NCBI GenBank assembly: GCA_030144725.1
Contig: JASKMD010000019.1
Span: 5,737,105 to 5,801,104, forward strand
DNA from: Haematococcus lacustris
Taxonomy: Eukaryota; Chlorophyta; Chlorophyceae; Chlamydomonadales; Haematococcaceae
DNA: 64,000 nt
Reading direction: 5' to 3'
Shown: positions 21,663-33,446 of the stretch, one piece after another
How the letters are laid out: each line of letters opens with the position of its first letter
Position numbering within the stretch: the first letter of the stretch is position 1
Program-made: the position numbers and the translations under genes
The notes under the pieces: generated by a model
Database searches by the model: none
What the model was told of the DNA's origin: nothing
Seen by the model: the letters and a program-made list of their open reading frames with translations, nothing else

Positions 21663-22886
21663 TCAGGCGCTCCCAACATGGGGTTGGTAACATGCATGCA
21701 AGTACTCTCTCAATACTGCATCTTTTTCGATAGCGTTTGTCACATTGGTAGCTGCAAAGCAATGCGCGTCATTTGACCATCAGCGCAAGCCATTGGAGTC
21801 TTTGCTCGCGTACTGCCACATGTGCCCGCGAACAAATCACAGCGGCGAGACGAGTCTCCTTGGCACGGTGAGCCACATCGCTGTGACCCCATCTACCTAG
21901 CGCAGTGAGCGGGTTGTGCACACATGGAATGTCCGGCAAACACCCATCGCGATGCCTGCCGGGCGTGCAGGGCACCTAGACGGGGTGAATGAAACATAAT
22001 AGATGTGCTCACTTCCGCCGAATACACCATTTAAGTCGGCGCACACTAAGGTATCACCGGCTTGGAACCCCCCTCCTCCACTGTGTCCTCCACTGTGTTG
22101 CACCCGTTGCACCCACAGGAAAACGGCCACAAAATGTTTGTTCTTGACCCCTTGGCGCATTTATTAGAACAAACCGCACGTTAAACAGCCCAGGCCTCTA
22201 TCAGTTTGACATATTCAAAGTGACATCATGTTCTCCAAGCAGAATCAGGGCTACGGGGCTGTGGGGTGGCAGTTGAGCTATGAAACTTTGCACGCAGGTG
22301 GATGGCATGTAGGGGAGTGTAACTCTCAGAGGAGCCGAGTCCTGATTCGGTCATGGTGTGGAGTTGTGTGTCTGACTGCATGGCCCCGGTCCTGAGATCG
22401 GCTAAGGGAGTTGGGCGTCACCGACCAAAGTGAGCTTTTGGCTTGTCTGAGTATTAGTGTTTGTAGCAATGTCTGAGAGGAGCTCAACCTAGTAAGTAGC
22501 ATGTTGTAAGTCAAAATGGTCGAGCTGTGGCATTGCCCTCCAGGTATGGGGAGGTGGTGGGCTCAGTGCCACATCGCTGCAACCGCTTTCCGATCCGACT
22601 GCTGCCGCCGACGCGCATGCTCATGTTGAGCAGCCTAAGCGACGCGGGCGGTCGCAGCGATGACTGCATGCTCCGCTACGGCTCAAATTTGAATCACTGA
22701 CTTTGACGCTTTGCTGTGCACGACCTACTGAGTGTAAAATCTTTTTGGATGGGTGAAAGGTAGCTGGCTGGGTTGGCTACATTGTCAATCATCTAGCATA
22801 ACATTTGGCGCAGTGAGTGCAGAGTTACAGCCGTCCTACTACCAGGGGTCGGTTTCCTGTCATTTTAAACAGTTGGGAGCGCCTGA
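21663..22886 (+). mobile_element. Complete non-autonomous inverted-repeat DNA transposon (family T1, 1.22 kb)
   Basis: Left end TCAGGCGCTCCCAAC (21663-21677) and right end GTTGGGAGCGCCTGA (22872-22886) are perfect 15-bp inverted repeats. The sequence ACTTCTAATCA occurs at 21655-21665 and again at 22886-22896, an 11-bp direct repeat that overlaps the ends. The target-site duplication is therefore about 7-11 bp, exact junction ambiguous. There is no transposase ORF; internal ORFs are short and unlike known families. The left half matches 53690-54127 (inverted), and the right 210 bp match 5984-6177. TSD length would suit hAT or Mutator-like mobilisation, but the superfamily is undecided. Confidence 0.88.
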
Positions 22887-22896
22887 CTTCTAATCA

Positions 22897-23769
22897 ACCA
22901 GGTCACGGCTGGACACCAGTGGTCGGAGGGGGGTAAAGCGAAGCTCACCACTTTTCCGCTACATCGCTCTTACTCCTGCTCTTGCTTTGCTGTTTGCTTT
23001 GTGGTTTACGAGCCCAGCCCGCACATGGAACACGCCCGAACAGCATCCGAACAGCATCCAGCACATGGAAAACGCCCGAACAGCATCCGTCATGAACAAC
23101 AGGATTCATGCTGCAAGGCTTGACCATGCGAGCATCTTTTGACAGTGTCACTTCACCTCAAGTCCCATGTGCCTTGCCACACCAACTCATCACATCACTG
23201 AACTACACACCTGGAAAGCATAGGCCATGATGAAACAGCTTAATTTGCGGGATGTTCCATCAACTGGCTGCTGGACCCTCACTGCCACAGTGATGCAGGC
23301 AGCGGCTACAGCTTTCAGGCAGTGTGTAGGGCACACACAGGGTGTTGCTGGGCCTCAACGGCCTGTCCACATCAAACTTGTCGTGCTATGGTATGACCTG
23401 GTCACACTCAGGTCACACCCTGGCCACATTCTGCATCCCTGGCTGGGCATCAGCCTAGCAGGCAGCAACAAGGCAGCTGGCCAGGGCATCAAGTCCCTAG
23501 AGCACCCCAGGTCACACCAGCACCCTGTGTTACACCGCAGGTCACACCAGATCAGGCAGGCTGGCTGGCAGCACCCCTCAGTGTGTTGGGAGCAGCTTGG
23601 CCTGCCTGCCACCTGCCCTGCCCTGGCCCTACCCTTCCCTCGACTCCTGTGGCAGTCTGGCACTTGTTCACAGTTGCAGCTCAGCTGCCACCGCTGCTGT
23701 AGCTACAACCCCCTTGCCGGCATGACCAGATTTGGAGCTAGCTTTGAAGGTCACATGCAGCGCCTTCAC

Positions 23770-23801
<32 letters not shown>

Positions 23802-24096
23802 GCGACGCTGCCAGTTCAGCAATCCAAAGGTTAACAGACACTGCGATTGCCTGCAGCCAGGGCAGCTGCCAGCTCCGACACTGTCAGTGGGCCGCAATCT
23901 GCAGCTCCAGGCTCTAGCTTCGCCTACGCTGCTCATCTCCAGCCCAGCCCTGCTCCCAGCTCCTGCTCCAGCCCTGCCCCCCACTCCCAGCTGCTCAGCT
24001 CCAGCAGCGGCCTGAAGCAGCTGCCCGCTGGCTCTGGCCCTGCTGGGCGTAGTGTAGGCAGCAGCCTGGAGCAGGCCCTGGCTGTGTGCCTGCTGC
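22897..24096. other. Intergenic DNA with ORF of doubtful coding value
   Basis: A 262-codon plus-strand ORF (23227-24015) lies here, rich in Ser/Pro/His/Ala with ten CTG units at 23773-23802 and repeated GGTCACACC motifs (23400-23560). It lacks recognisable domains and lies antisense to the probable 3' untranslated region of PSMB3. I do not call it a gene. A minus-strand TGTAA at 23534-23530 could be a distant PSMB3 poly(A) signal. Confidence 0.4.
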
Positions 24097-24848
24097 TCAG
24101 TCCATCCTGCCCTTGATGGTGCGGGTTATGAGCTTGTCAGGGGTGATCACATGGATGACAGATCCCCAGCCTGCCAGGGCATCGCGATCCACCCCTGACA
24201 GCAGGCACTGAGCCAGCGTCTCAAACAGCTCCTCAGCCTCCATGTCAGGGCGCCACATGGACTCGCACATGCCGTACAATGACTCAGGGGCAGTGCCCTG
24301 GACCATGAAGTCTTTGGCTGTCTCCATTGCACCGATGGAGTCCATGCCGCACAGATACGGTGTACCGTCTTCTTCCAACCCGGCAATCACGGGCCCGCAG
24401 AAGTAGGGCCCAAACCGGCGCTCGTAGAGCATGTTGGACACAAGGTGTCCAAAGGTGGTTGGCCGCAACAGCCGCTCTTCTCTGAGTTTATACATGTTGT
24501 GTCTGCGGAGGCAGGCATAAGGGGGAAGGGCCTGGACTTACGCGATCTGCTGCTGATCTGTGAACCAGGGTTCTGCAAAAGCTACGCAATGAACGTGCCC
24601 CTATGCCGCCTATCAGCGTTTGATCAAGCTTCATCGCACCTGAAAACAACTTCTTCATACAGCGTTTGCGCATCCGTCGCCAAGCCCGATAGCCCAAGAA
24701 ACAGCTTGTCGTGGACCTTGAACACCTTGGGGCAGTCTGTAGTGATTGTTTGGAGCTGGACGCCGAAGCGCAAGTCAGAACCTATCGCTACACAGTTCTT
24801 GCCAGCCATCGCGATGATGGCAGCGCCATTGTACTCAAAGATTGACAT
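24097..24848 (-). CDS. PSMB3: 20S proteasome subunit beta type-3
   Basis: Two exons, 24848-24640 and 24502-24097, are separated by a 137-bp intron (donor GTGCGA, acceptor CGCAG). The join restores an Arg codon and yields 204 residues, the normal size for beta-3. The protein starts MSIFEYNGAAIIAMAGKNCV and carries the family hallmarks GSDLRFG, GLSGLATD, LYERRFGPYFCGPVIAG and YGMCES, ending in TRTIKGRMD. Beta-3 is a structural, catalytically inactive ring subunit: it has no propeptide and no N-terminal Thr, as seen here. It sits in the beta rings of the core particle in cytosol and nucleus. The start is the ATG at 24848; the frame is open further upstream, but this gives the family N-terminus. 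Confidence 0.98.
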
Positions 24849-25294
24849 TTCGCGCCCTGCCTCAAAGGCGCTGCTCGCTTGATTACAAAGTCTGCAGTAA
24901 TGCACCTAACAAACTCTGCAGCTCTAAAGGCAGGTGCGTTCGTTACACGACCCTCCGTTAAGGCATTAGGCGATGCGTTTCAAACATATGTGGCATGGTC
25001 AAAGTTGGCTCTACTTGTCCGCATTCTGTTGTTCATGTTGTAAGCATTTGTTGCTTAACCCCTTAGTCCCTAGAGAGCAGTTATCATGCTTCGTTTAATG
25101 TCGCTGCATTCTCAGCACGTTTGTTCTTGTCTCGTGCACGCGGAAAACTAGCTTGCCAACCCAGGAGCTCATGCCAGCATGTGAAGCTAGTTCTGACGCT
25201 AGTGAAGCTAGTGAAGTGGCAATAGATTTTAGTATCCGCGTCACGCGTCCTCATTGCTTTTCTTTTCCGCTCCTTCCTCGTTTCCCTGGGCTAC

Positions 25295-28200
25295 ATGTCG
25301 CAGTCGCCGCAGCAGCCCGCTGCGATGGCAAGGTCCGTTACACCCTCGTCCTCCCTCCTCATAATCACGAAACAACATGTTTGTTCCTGCCCCTGCGGTG
25401 CAGCCTACGAGGCGTGCTGAGTACCAGCAGAAAAGTGGCGGGCAGGGGTCTGGCTGTTCTGGGGGCTGGAGCCCTGGCTAGCTCCCTGGCACTGGCTGTT
25501 GCTCGCTGGCAAGCAGCTAGAGTGAGTCAGGAAGGCACAAATCCAGGAAGGCAGGCTGGCAGGCACCAGACACTCTCACACTGCCATTGATCAGCACAAC
25601 ACGTGAGTAGGTATAGTTGCAAAAGCAGCCATACCATTGATTATCAAGCAGCCACTGCCATGGATCAGCCCCAGCATGCCCCACATACAGGCCCTGTCAT
25701 TCCTCTGCCTTGCCCTACCAGCCCTCACCTGCCTGGCAGCCGTCTCATCAGGCCTCCTACCCTTTAGCCGGCATTGTGATGGCTGCTGCTGCGGTAGTGG
25801 TGGCTGCGCAGGCAGACAAGCAACTGCCTGAGGAGTTTGTGGTGGAGCTGGACCTGGAGAGGCTGCGTGTCGTTGAGCAGGCCAGCAGCCCATTGGCTGA
25901 CCCGCTGGCCTTGATCAGGGGTGGTGGTGCAGGCAAGGTGGGGTCAGGCCAGGCAAGCAGGGTCCTAACTAGGCAAGGTGGTGTAAGGCCAGGCCAGGCA
26001 AGCTGGGTTTCCTAAGTAGGCAAGTGAGTTGGACCCGGCCAGGGCTGCTGAGCCAGCTGCTGTTCCATTGAGGCCTGCTAGACAGGTTGCAGGTGATGGC
26101 TGCTTGAGGAGGTCGCAATGGTTGTGCAGGCTGAGAGGTCTAGCCACAATCCCAGCAAAGCTCATGACATCCTCTGTGAGTGTGTTGGTTATGGCAAGAC
26201 TCGTGAGTACCGCAGCATATGACATGTTCAACATGAGCCTTACTGAGCCTTACTCAGCACCCTTCTCATCTCCCCAGTGTTGACCCCGACCCTGCCCCTG
26301 CCCACGACCCTGCCCTCAACCCTGACTTCCTCCAGCCAGGCATGCCCTCCAGGTAGAGCTGCGGCGGGTGGTGCGTGGTCTGCAGCTAGCGGGACAGGAC
26401 AGCCGGGTGCAAGGCCTGCTGCTGCTTGTGGGGGACAGGGACCACCTAGGGGGCCCTGCCACCATACAGGTAAGCCCTCCTCACATCTCACACTTGGTAC
26501 TCCACATCTCACTCCATACCTCTCACCATGCACCTTGCTTTGCACACCTCACACATCGCGCCCCAGCTACTTCTACATCAACAATCCCTTTCATTGCCTC
26601 CACCTCTGCCCGTGCACTGACAGGTGGTCTGTGCAGCCTTACAGTTCCAGCCTTTGTTGATCAGAACTATACATGCTAAGTGTGCCAGGCTGCCGTAGGA
26701 AGTGCGCGACGCGATACTACGCTTCCGCCTGGCCGCCGGCCCTCGTGGCGCCACTACAACAGCTTTCGCGCCGACGTTTGGCGAGGCGGGCCAGAACGGC
26801 AGCGCGCAGTATTACCTGGCTTCGGCTGCTGAGGCGGTGTGTGGTGCCGTCGCCCGTTGCGCTAGCGTGTGAGCGTGCTGTGTCGCTATAGGGCCGTGTC
26901 GTGTTGTCGTGTTGTACCGCTGTGCGGCCACTTACTTTTCCTACATGCTCACCCGGCCACTCACCTACCTGCCTGCTTGCTGTCTGGTCAGCTACCTGCC
27001 TGCTTGCCTGCTTACTGCCTGGGTACCTGCTTTCCTTGCTGCCAGGTTGTGATGCAGCCCCTGGGCTCAGTGGGGCTGCTGGGCCTACAGAGCCAGATGC
27101 TGTTCTTGCGCGGCCTGCTTGACAAGCTGAAGGTGAAGGCTGCTTGCTTGCAGAGGTTGCATTGGTGGTGGAGGCTGGGAGGTCAGGGGCAGTGGTGCAG
27201 GGCAAGCAAGGAAGGGCTGAAGGCCGACAAAGAAAGAGGGAGGCAGGAGCAAGCGGTTACTGTGCCCCTTGTGGGCTATTGTAGCTGACCCATTGAGATT
27301 GCTCAGTGTCACAAGTGTCACAAGTGATAGTGAGCAGCTAAGCTTTGTCTGCTTGGGGCTGCGAGCATGGGAGCCGAAATTAGTGGGTAGAGGTGATGGG
27401 CAGTTGAGTGGTGATGGGCAGGGTAGGGTAGGGTAGGTAGCAACAGGGGTAGGTGCACAGGGTTAACAGGGGTACATAGCAGGGGTGGTAACAGGGGTAG
27501 GTAGCAACAGTATAGCAAGTGAGGGCCGCTAGTGGCTAGTGGCTAGTGTGAGGGTTATGATGGCGGAGGACTTGCTTAGTACTGGACCGCCAGTGATGCT
27601 GCAGACTGATGACAGCACTGAGCCTCGTGTCCTCCAGCCAGCTGCAAGGCCAACATGCTGCTTGGGTTGCTTCCCAATGCAGCTCAATTATGGCTTGCAG
27701 ACATCACCATAACAAGCACCCTAGCATCACCCTAGCTTGGGGTAGCCCAATCTCAGCAGCAGGCACCCTAGCAGCAGGGCCCTGAGGGGCAGCAGGCCGG
27801 CCTAGCAGGCTCCTCAAGGCTCCCAGGCTGACGTGAAGAGGAGCCAGGGTCCAAGGCTGACTAGTGCAGGCAGGGTCACAGCGGCAGACCGGCTTGATGG
27901 TGTTGGACTTGCACATCACAGTCAAGCAGGGCAGGGAGCTGCAAGGAGCTGTCTCTCCCCCTCGTCTCCTAGTGGCTCCTCCCTCCCTCCCTCCCTTTGT
28001 ACCTGCCACCAAGACGTTTCCTTCTGCCCTCCCTGCTCTCCCCCTCTGCCCCTTACCTCCCACCTCCTCTTCAGCCGTTCCCATGCCCCTTCTATCCCCT
28101 TGGAAAACATGTCACACATGTTACACATGTCACACATATCGCATGTGTGACCTCTGTCTCCCGCGTTACTGCAGGTGGCACCCATCTTCTACACCAGGGA

Positions 28201-31200
28201 GGACTACAAGACCGCCGGCCACATGTTCACACAGACAGGCTGGACGCCCGCCCACCAGGCCAACACTCGGGCACTGCTGCAGGCAGGTGGCTAGCAGCTG
28301 CTGCCCGGGGCCTTACATGCTACCCATCAGGTGGTGCACCCTGGCAGCTGCTCACAGCTGAGAAGGTGCCAGGCAGCCAAGCCAGGCTGTGGAGGCCAGC
28401 CAAGCCTAGCCAGCCAAGCCAAGATGCAGCCAAGCCAAGCCAAGCTGTGTGGAGGTGGTGCGCAGCAGGGGTCTCAGGGGGTAAGCGAGCAGCCGGGGTG
28501 CAACACCAGCGAACCTTGGCACACATACGTGTTGAAAGCCAAGCTGCAGGCATACACAGTGAAGGAATAGGTGGGGCAGCGCAGGGAACTAGGGCGCCTG
28601 CCGCAACCCAAAGCTGGGAAATCGGATTGTTAGTTGCAGTTTGAAGTAAGCCAATGTCCTTGATTGCGAGCAAAGGGACGCTGAATGCTAGGCGTTGCGC
28701 GCACCTCCTGCCCGTGCCTCCAGCTGTGTGCTAACCCGCTGGTGTCTGCAGGATCTGGTTAGCCAGATGTGGGAAGGTGTGGCAGTCTCGCGAGGTGTGA
28801 GTAGGAGTGAGGTGGAGGCGGTGGTTAATGAGGCCCCGCTCTTGGGCCCCGCGGCTGCAGCATCCTGGGTAGTCAACCAGCTTCAGCACAAGGACCAGGT
28901 GCGTGCAGCACGGGACTGAGAGAGAAAGGTGTCGCAATAGCTAGTGAGTTTCATTGTCAATGCTCAAGAGCCCGCTTGCGAGCTTTGAAGCAGGGACTAG
29001 AGCGCGGTCTAGCTGCCTATTGAAGCCCAGCAGCGCAGCAGCGGTGGGCTCGGATCGCTCATACTCACTGAATTGTGTGCGTGTGCCACTGCACTGGGAC
29101 GCAGCTGCTGGCAGGCTTGAAGAAGAGTGCACGGGTCTTGGAGATTGAGCGCGCGAAGGAACGGCGGAAGGGCGGGGAGAGCGCTGCGGAGGATGTGGAC
29201 GACCGCTTGCCGCGGATCTCACTCACGCGGTACCTGGCCATCAAGGTGCGCTGCTTCATTCTGCGCTTGCGCGACCACGCCACCGCTCCTTGTGACGTGC
29301 CTCTTGCGTTTGTTCCTGACGTTTCGCTGCTGCCGGAATGGTGCCCGGTCTATGGTGACATGATAGCAGCCCGACAGGCATCCTGAAATGTGTGGCATTT
29401 GATGTGACAGGAGCTGGCGGAGTCCACAAAGAATGCTCGGTCTGAGGGGTGGCTGCTGAGCAGTCCATGGGCAGGCTTCCTCAGCGCTGGCAGGGAGAAG
29501 GCTGCAAAGGTACACGCCCTAAGCTGCCAGAATACATGCATGTTTGTTTATGCATGTGCACCTTTGCTGAGTTACAGTTCCACAGTTGCCCCTGCCCCTA
29601 CCCCCGCCCCTTCTCCAGCCCTTGCACTTGCCCCATGCTGTGCAGTTTGGCAGCAACAGCAGCGAGGGTGGCCCCCCCTGTCCCCCTGGCAAACGCAGTG
29701 CTGAGGGGGCAGGCTGGGTGAGCAAGGCTGAAGGCAGGGGCAGGCCCAAAGTGGCGGTGGTGCATGCGGCAGGACCCATCGTGCAAGGCCCGCTCACAGG
29801 CCCTGCATCCGCTGGACAGCAGGTGGGATTTTGGGGCTGCAGGCGGGGTATAGCTTGGCAGGTGGTAACAGCAAGAGGTCTGGCAGAGGTTGGGTCAGCA
29901 GCTGAAGTCCTGGCCAGCCACTTGCTTGTGAAGCTGGAGTGAAGATATCAGGGGAGCAGCCTATTAGAGCTAGTGGACTCATGAGAACACTGACACATAC
30001 CTCGACAGTCTACGGATCACAGGTTCACATGAGTGAGCATGATCACACTCTTGGCGATCTCTTGACTTTTGCAGGTCATTGATGCCACTCGCTTGGCAGC
30101 ACAGCTGCAGCGACTGTCCGAGGCTCGCGATGTGCATGCAGTAGTACTGCGCATAAATACCCCAGGCGGTAGTGCCCTGGGCAGCGACACCGTGCACCAC
30201 GCGCTAGGCGTGCTGCGGCAGGCCGGCAAGCGCGTCGTGGTTAGCTGCGGCGACGTCGCAGCTAGCGGCGGCATGTTCATCGCGGTGCGCCGCAGGCAGG
30301 TCCCGTGGCCTTTTGTCCGGCAAGCAGATGGCCAGCTTGCATGCATGCAGGAGCCAAGCCACTGAGTGTCCATGTGTTTCTGCTTCTTGCCGCCATGCGC
30401 TTGCCAACTGCATGCACCATGCTGCCTGCTGACAAGCGCCTATGGCAATGCCTGCCCTATGCCGCTCGAGGTCCAGAGCCTTGCTGCTTTATCCCCGGTC
30501 CAGCTTCCTGCCACCTTGTATGATGTGCTGTCTCAAGTGCAGGCAGGAGCTGACAGGGTCGTGGCTCAGCCGGGCACCTTGACTGGCAGCATAGGCGTGG
30601 TCATTGGTAAGTCTGGCCTGTCAACAGCTGGCTAGGCATCTGACATGTTGCAGCCTCTTGACTTAGTATAGTCCAGCTACCTGCAGGCACCTGCACGCTG
30701 TGCGGTCTTCAGTCTTCAGTCTGTTCTGCCAACACCACCACTCCATGCTCACACTGCAACCCCTGCGTGCTGCATGCCGGCTTCAGGTAAGTTCGATGTG
30801 CAACAGCTGCTGGTCGACAACGGGGTCAACCCAGCTAGTATGGAGGCAGGCAGCCCCAACCTTACGCTCTTCTCGCCCTTCACCACTCCCAACCAGCAGC
30901 AGGTAGGTGAATGCGACCAGACCCGACTCGACAAGACCCGACCCAACTGAACTGGCCTGACATGCTGCCCTGATCTGGCAAATGTTTCCCTGTGCAGGAG
31001 GCCCTCATCAACAGGTTCCTCGATGATTTGTACTTGGACTTCTTGTCAAAGGTGAGCTGGGATAATCTGCCCTGGCCCCAACCCTGACCCTGACCCTGAC
31101 CCCAGCTGTGTTGTTAGCTGCCGCCCTGCCTTCTCCCAGTCCACACCTTGTGCTGCAGGTAGCGGCCGGGAGGGGTAAGAGTGTGGAGGACATCAGGCCC

Positions 31201-33251
31201 CTGGCAGGAGGCCGCGTGTTCACCGGGCAGCAGGCACTCAAGGTACCCAGCAGGGGCAGCAGGGGTAGCAGGGGTAGCAGGGGTAGCAGGGGCAGCAGGG
31301 GCAGCAGGGGCAGCAGGGGCAGCAGGGGCAGCAGGGGTAGCAGGGGCAGCAGGGGCAGCAGGAGCAGCAGGGGCAGCAGGGGCAGCAGGGGCAGCAGGGG
31401 CAGCAGGGGCAGCAGGAGCAGCAGGGGCAGCAGGAGCAGCAGGAGCAGCAGGGGCAGCAGGAGCAGCAGGGCAGCGGGGCAGCAGGGCAGCGGGGCAGCA
31501 GGGCAGCGGGACAGCAGGAGCAGCAGGGGCAGCAGGAGCAGCAGGGGCAGCAGGAGCAGCAGGAGCAGCAGGGGCAGCAGGAGCAGCAGGGCAGCGGGGC
31601 AGCAGGAGCAGCAGGGGCAGCAGGGGCAGCAGGGCAGCGGGGGCAGCAGGAGCAGCAGGGGCAGCAGGGGCAGCAGGAGCAGCAGGGGCAGCAGGGGCAG
31701 CAGGGGCAGCAGGGCAGCGGGGCAGCAGGAGCAGCAGGGGCAGCAGGGGCAGCAGGGGCAGCAGGGGCGGCAGGGGCAGCAGGGGCAGCAGGAGCAGCAG
31801 GGGCAGCAGGGGCAGCAGGGCAGCGGGGCAGCAGGGGCGGCAGCGGCAGCAGCGGCAGTGGCAGCAGCAGCAGCAGGAGCAGCAGGGGCAGCAGGGGCAG
31901 CAGGGGCAGCAGGGGCAGCAGGGGTAGCAGGGGCAGCAGGGGCAGCAGGGGCAGCAGGGGCAGCAGGGGCAGCAGGGGCAGCAGGGCAGCGGGGCAGCAG
32001 GAGCAGCAGGGGCAGCAGGGGCAGCAGGGGCAGCAGAGACAAAGAGGCCAGTGGTATTCCTGGCAGCAGGCAGTGCAAGTGTGGAGCCAATAGTGAGCCA
32101 GCCAGCCATTTCCCCTCACCGAGGGCCAGGTGCCCTGCTATGCTGTTGTGAAGGTACACCGCTGAACCACCAGCCTGATGTGCACTTGCTCTTGCCTGGG
32201 AACCACCTAAGCAGGCAGCCAGGCATAAGCCGCTTGGCCAGGGCTTGGCTGCTTGTTTGGCTGTACATATTGAGACTCTCAACATGAGAGGGCGGTCACC
32301 CGCTCCCTCCTCCCTTGGTCCCATGCGTGTGATGACGTGAGCTGCAGGTGGGGCTGGTGGATGAGCTGGGGGGCTTGCAGGAGGCTGTGGCAACTGCCAA
32401 GAAGCTGGCTGGGCTGCCAGTGGATGAGGATGCGGTGAGGGGAGAGGGTTGGTGGGGGGAGGGCTAGAGCTGGCAAGATGGACGGGGCCTTAAAACAACC
32501 AGTGGTGGCATCAGATGCCACCTGGATTGACCAGACCAGAACCTTGGACCGTCTAGGATGGCCTGCTTAGTGTAATTTAATTTCCGAAATAATAAAAACA
32601 CATTTTGTAGGGTATATATAGCACCCTTCGCTAGCACAGCACCTTTTGGTCTACTAAGATAACGGACACGTTCCGTAGGGGTTACGTGGCTGTGCTTGAC
32701 TTGGTGGGGGTTAGCCAGGTGTAAAACTGGGAGTCAGCTGAACGTTAGGTGGAAAGCGGCGCTGGAAAGAGGCGCTGGAAGGAACGGAAAGGAGACTATG
32801 GCATGCAAGATGAGTAAGTTTCATAAGGAAGGGTGGCTCGTCTGCAAGGAGGTGGGTGGCCTGCGTGCAATTTGTCTACTCGCAGGTCATGGTGTTTGAT
32901 TTTCCTCCTCGCCGCACCCCATGGGTCATGCGCCTGCTGCAAGCTGTGAGCCAGCCTGCCATTGATCCCACCTCCGGCGTCGCTTTATCGGACCACCACG
33001 ATCCGGCTTCGTGGGGTCTGACAGCGAACGCGTCATTGGGCGCATGGACGAGCCTATTGGAGGCGGCGATGGCGCGTATCCTACCAAACGGCCACGCGGG
33101 CTCGGGTGGGGCAGTTGGGGGCGTTGCGGGCGGGGTCGGCAGCGGCATTCCGGCGGAGTTGGCTTCGGCAGTGGCCGATGGGGCTGCGCATATGAATGGC
33201 GTGTGCCTGTACTCCATGGACGCTGACATGCTGGCCCGCAGCGTGCGCTAA
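25295..33251 (+). CDS. SPPA1: SppA-type signal peptide peptidase (protease IV)
   Basis: About nineteen exons. Phase-consistent ones are 25295-25332, 25404-25521, 25752-25937, 26353-26469, 26699-26836, 27046-27132, 28175-28282, 28752-28898, 29105-29245, 29411-29509, 29646-29822, 30075-30284, 30543-30606, 30787-30902, 30998-31051, 31159-31242, 32348-32434 and 32886-33251. One short exon between 25938 and 26352 is unresolved. The product is about 790 residues with two SppA/S49 domains. The first has FAPTFGEAGQNGSAQYYLAS and the Lys-bearing EDYKTAGHMFTQTGWTPAH. The second has the nucleophile region CGDVAASGGMFIA, then ADRVVAQPGTLTGSIGVVIG. The Ser/Lys dyad is therefore present. A hydrophobic segment near residues 30-50 and 55-75 suggests membrane attachment; plant homologues act at thylakoids. 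Intron after 28282 appears to use a GC donor. Confidence 0.96.
31243..32036 (+). repeat. Intronic minisatellite of GGGGCAGCA/GGAGCAGCA units
   Basis: Nearly 800 bp of 9-bp units, mainly GGGGCAGCA with GGAGCAGCA, GGGGTAGCA and 8-bp GGGCAGC-type variants, occupy most of the intron 31243-32347 of SPPA1. Variant units recur in blocks, for example the segment around 31460-31510 resembling 31580-31620, indicating block duplication. All six frames are open for long distances only because the unit length is a multiple of three. Confidence 0.97.
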
Positions 33252-33331
33252 GCGACGACCCTTGCTGGTGTGTCGTGACGAGCAGGTTGTAGCAACCTTT
33301 GAACCCTACCGCCCTCCTGCTACCGTACATC

Positions 33332-33336
33332 TGTAA
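33332..33336 (+). terminator. TGTAA polyadenylation signal of SPPA1
   Basis: TGTAA lies 80 bases after the SPPA1 stop codon and about 110 bases before the ATG of the next gene on the same strand, the expected position for the alga-type signal. Confidence 0.7.
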
Positions 33337-33400
33337 TGCCGGGGCCATCGCGGCCTGCCTGCTTGCCTGCTAGCTGACTCGTTGTCGGTTGCGGTAGAGT

Positions 33401-33418
33401 TTGGGTTAGGGTTAGGGT
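33401..33418 (+). repeat. Short interstitial TTAGGG-like repeat
   Basis: TTGGGTTAGGGTTAGGGT gives about two and a half TTAGGG units in the intergenic region between SPPA1 and the DUF1232 gene. It is too short to mark a chromosome fusion and may be chance or a promoter element. Confidence 0.5.
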
Positions 33419-33446
33419 CACACTGACCTCTCCGGCGTTTCGGTCC

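Noticed and set aside
23227..24015. 262-codon plus-strand ORF
   Set aside because: Low-complexity composition, no domain or splice context, antisense to the probable PSMB3 3' region.
31108..32393. ORFs of 250-460 codons on both strands around 31-32 kb
   Set aside because: Artefacts of the 9-bp minisatellite inside an SPPA1 intron; no unique protein sequence.
33401..33418. Telomere remnant
   Set aside because: Only about two and a half TTAGGG units; algal telomeres usually have a different unit, so chance or promoter sequence is more likely.
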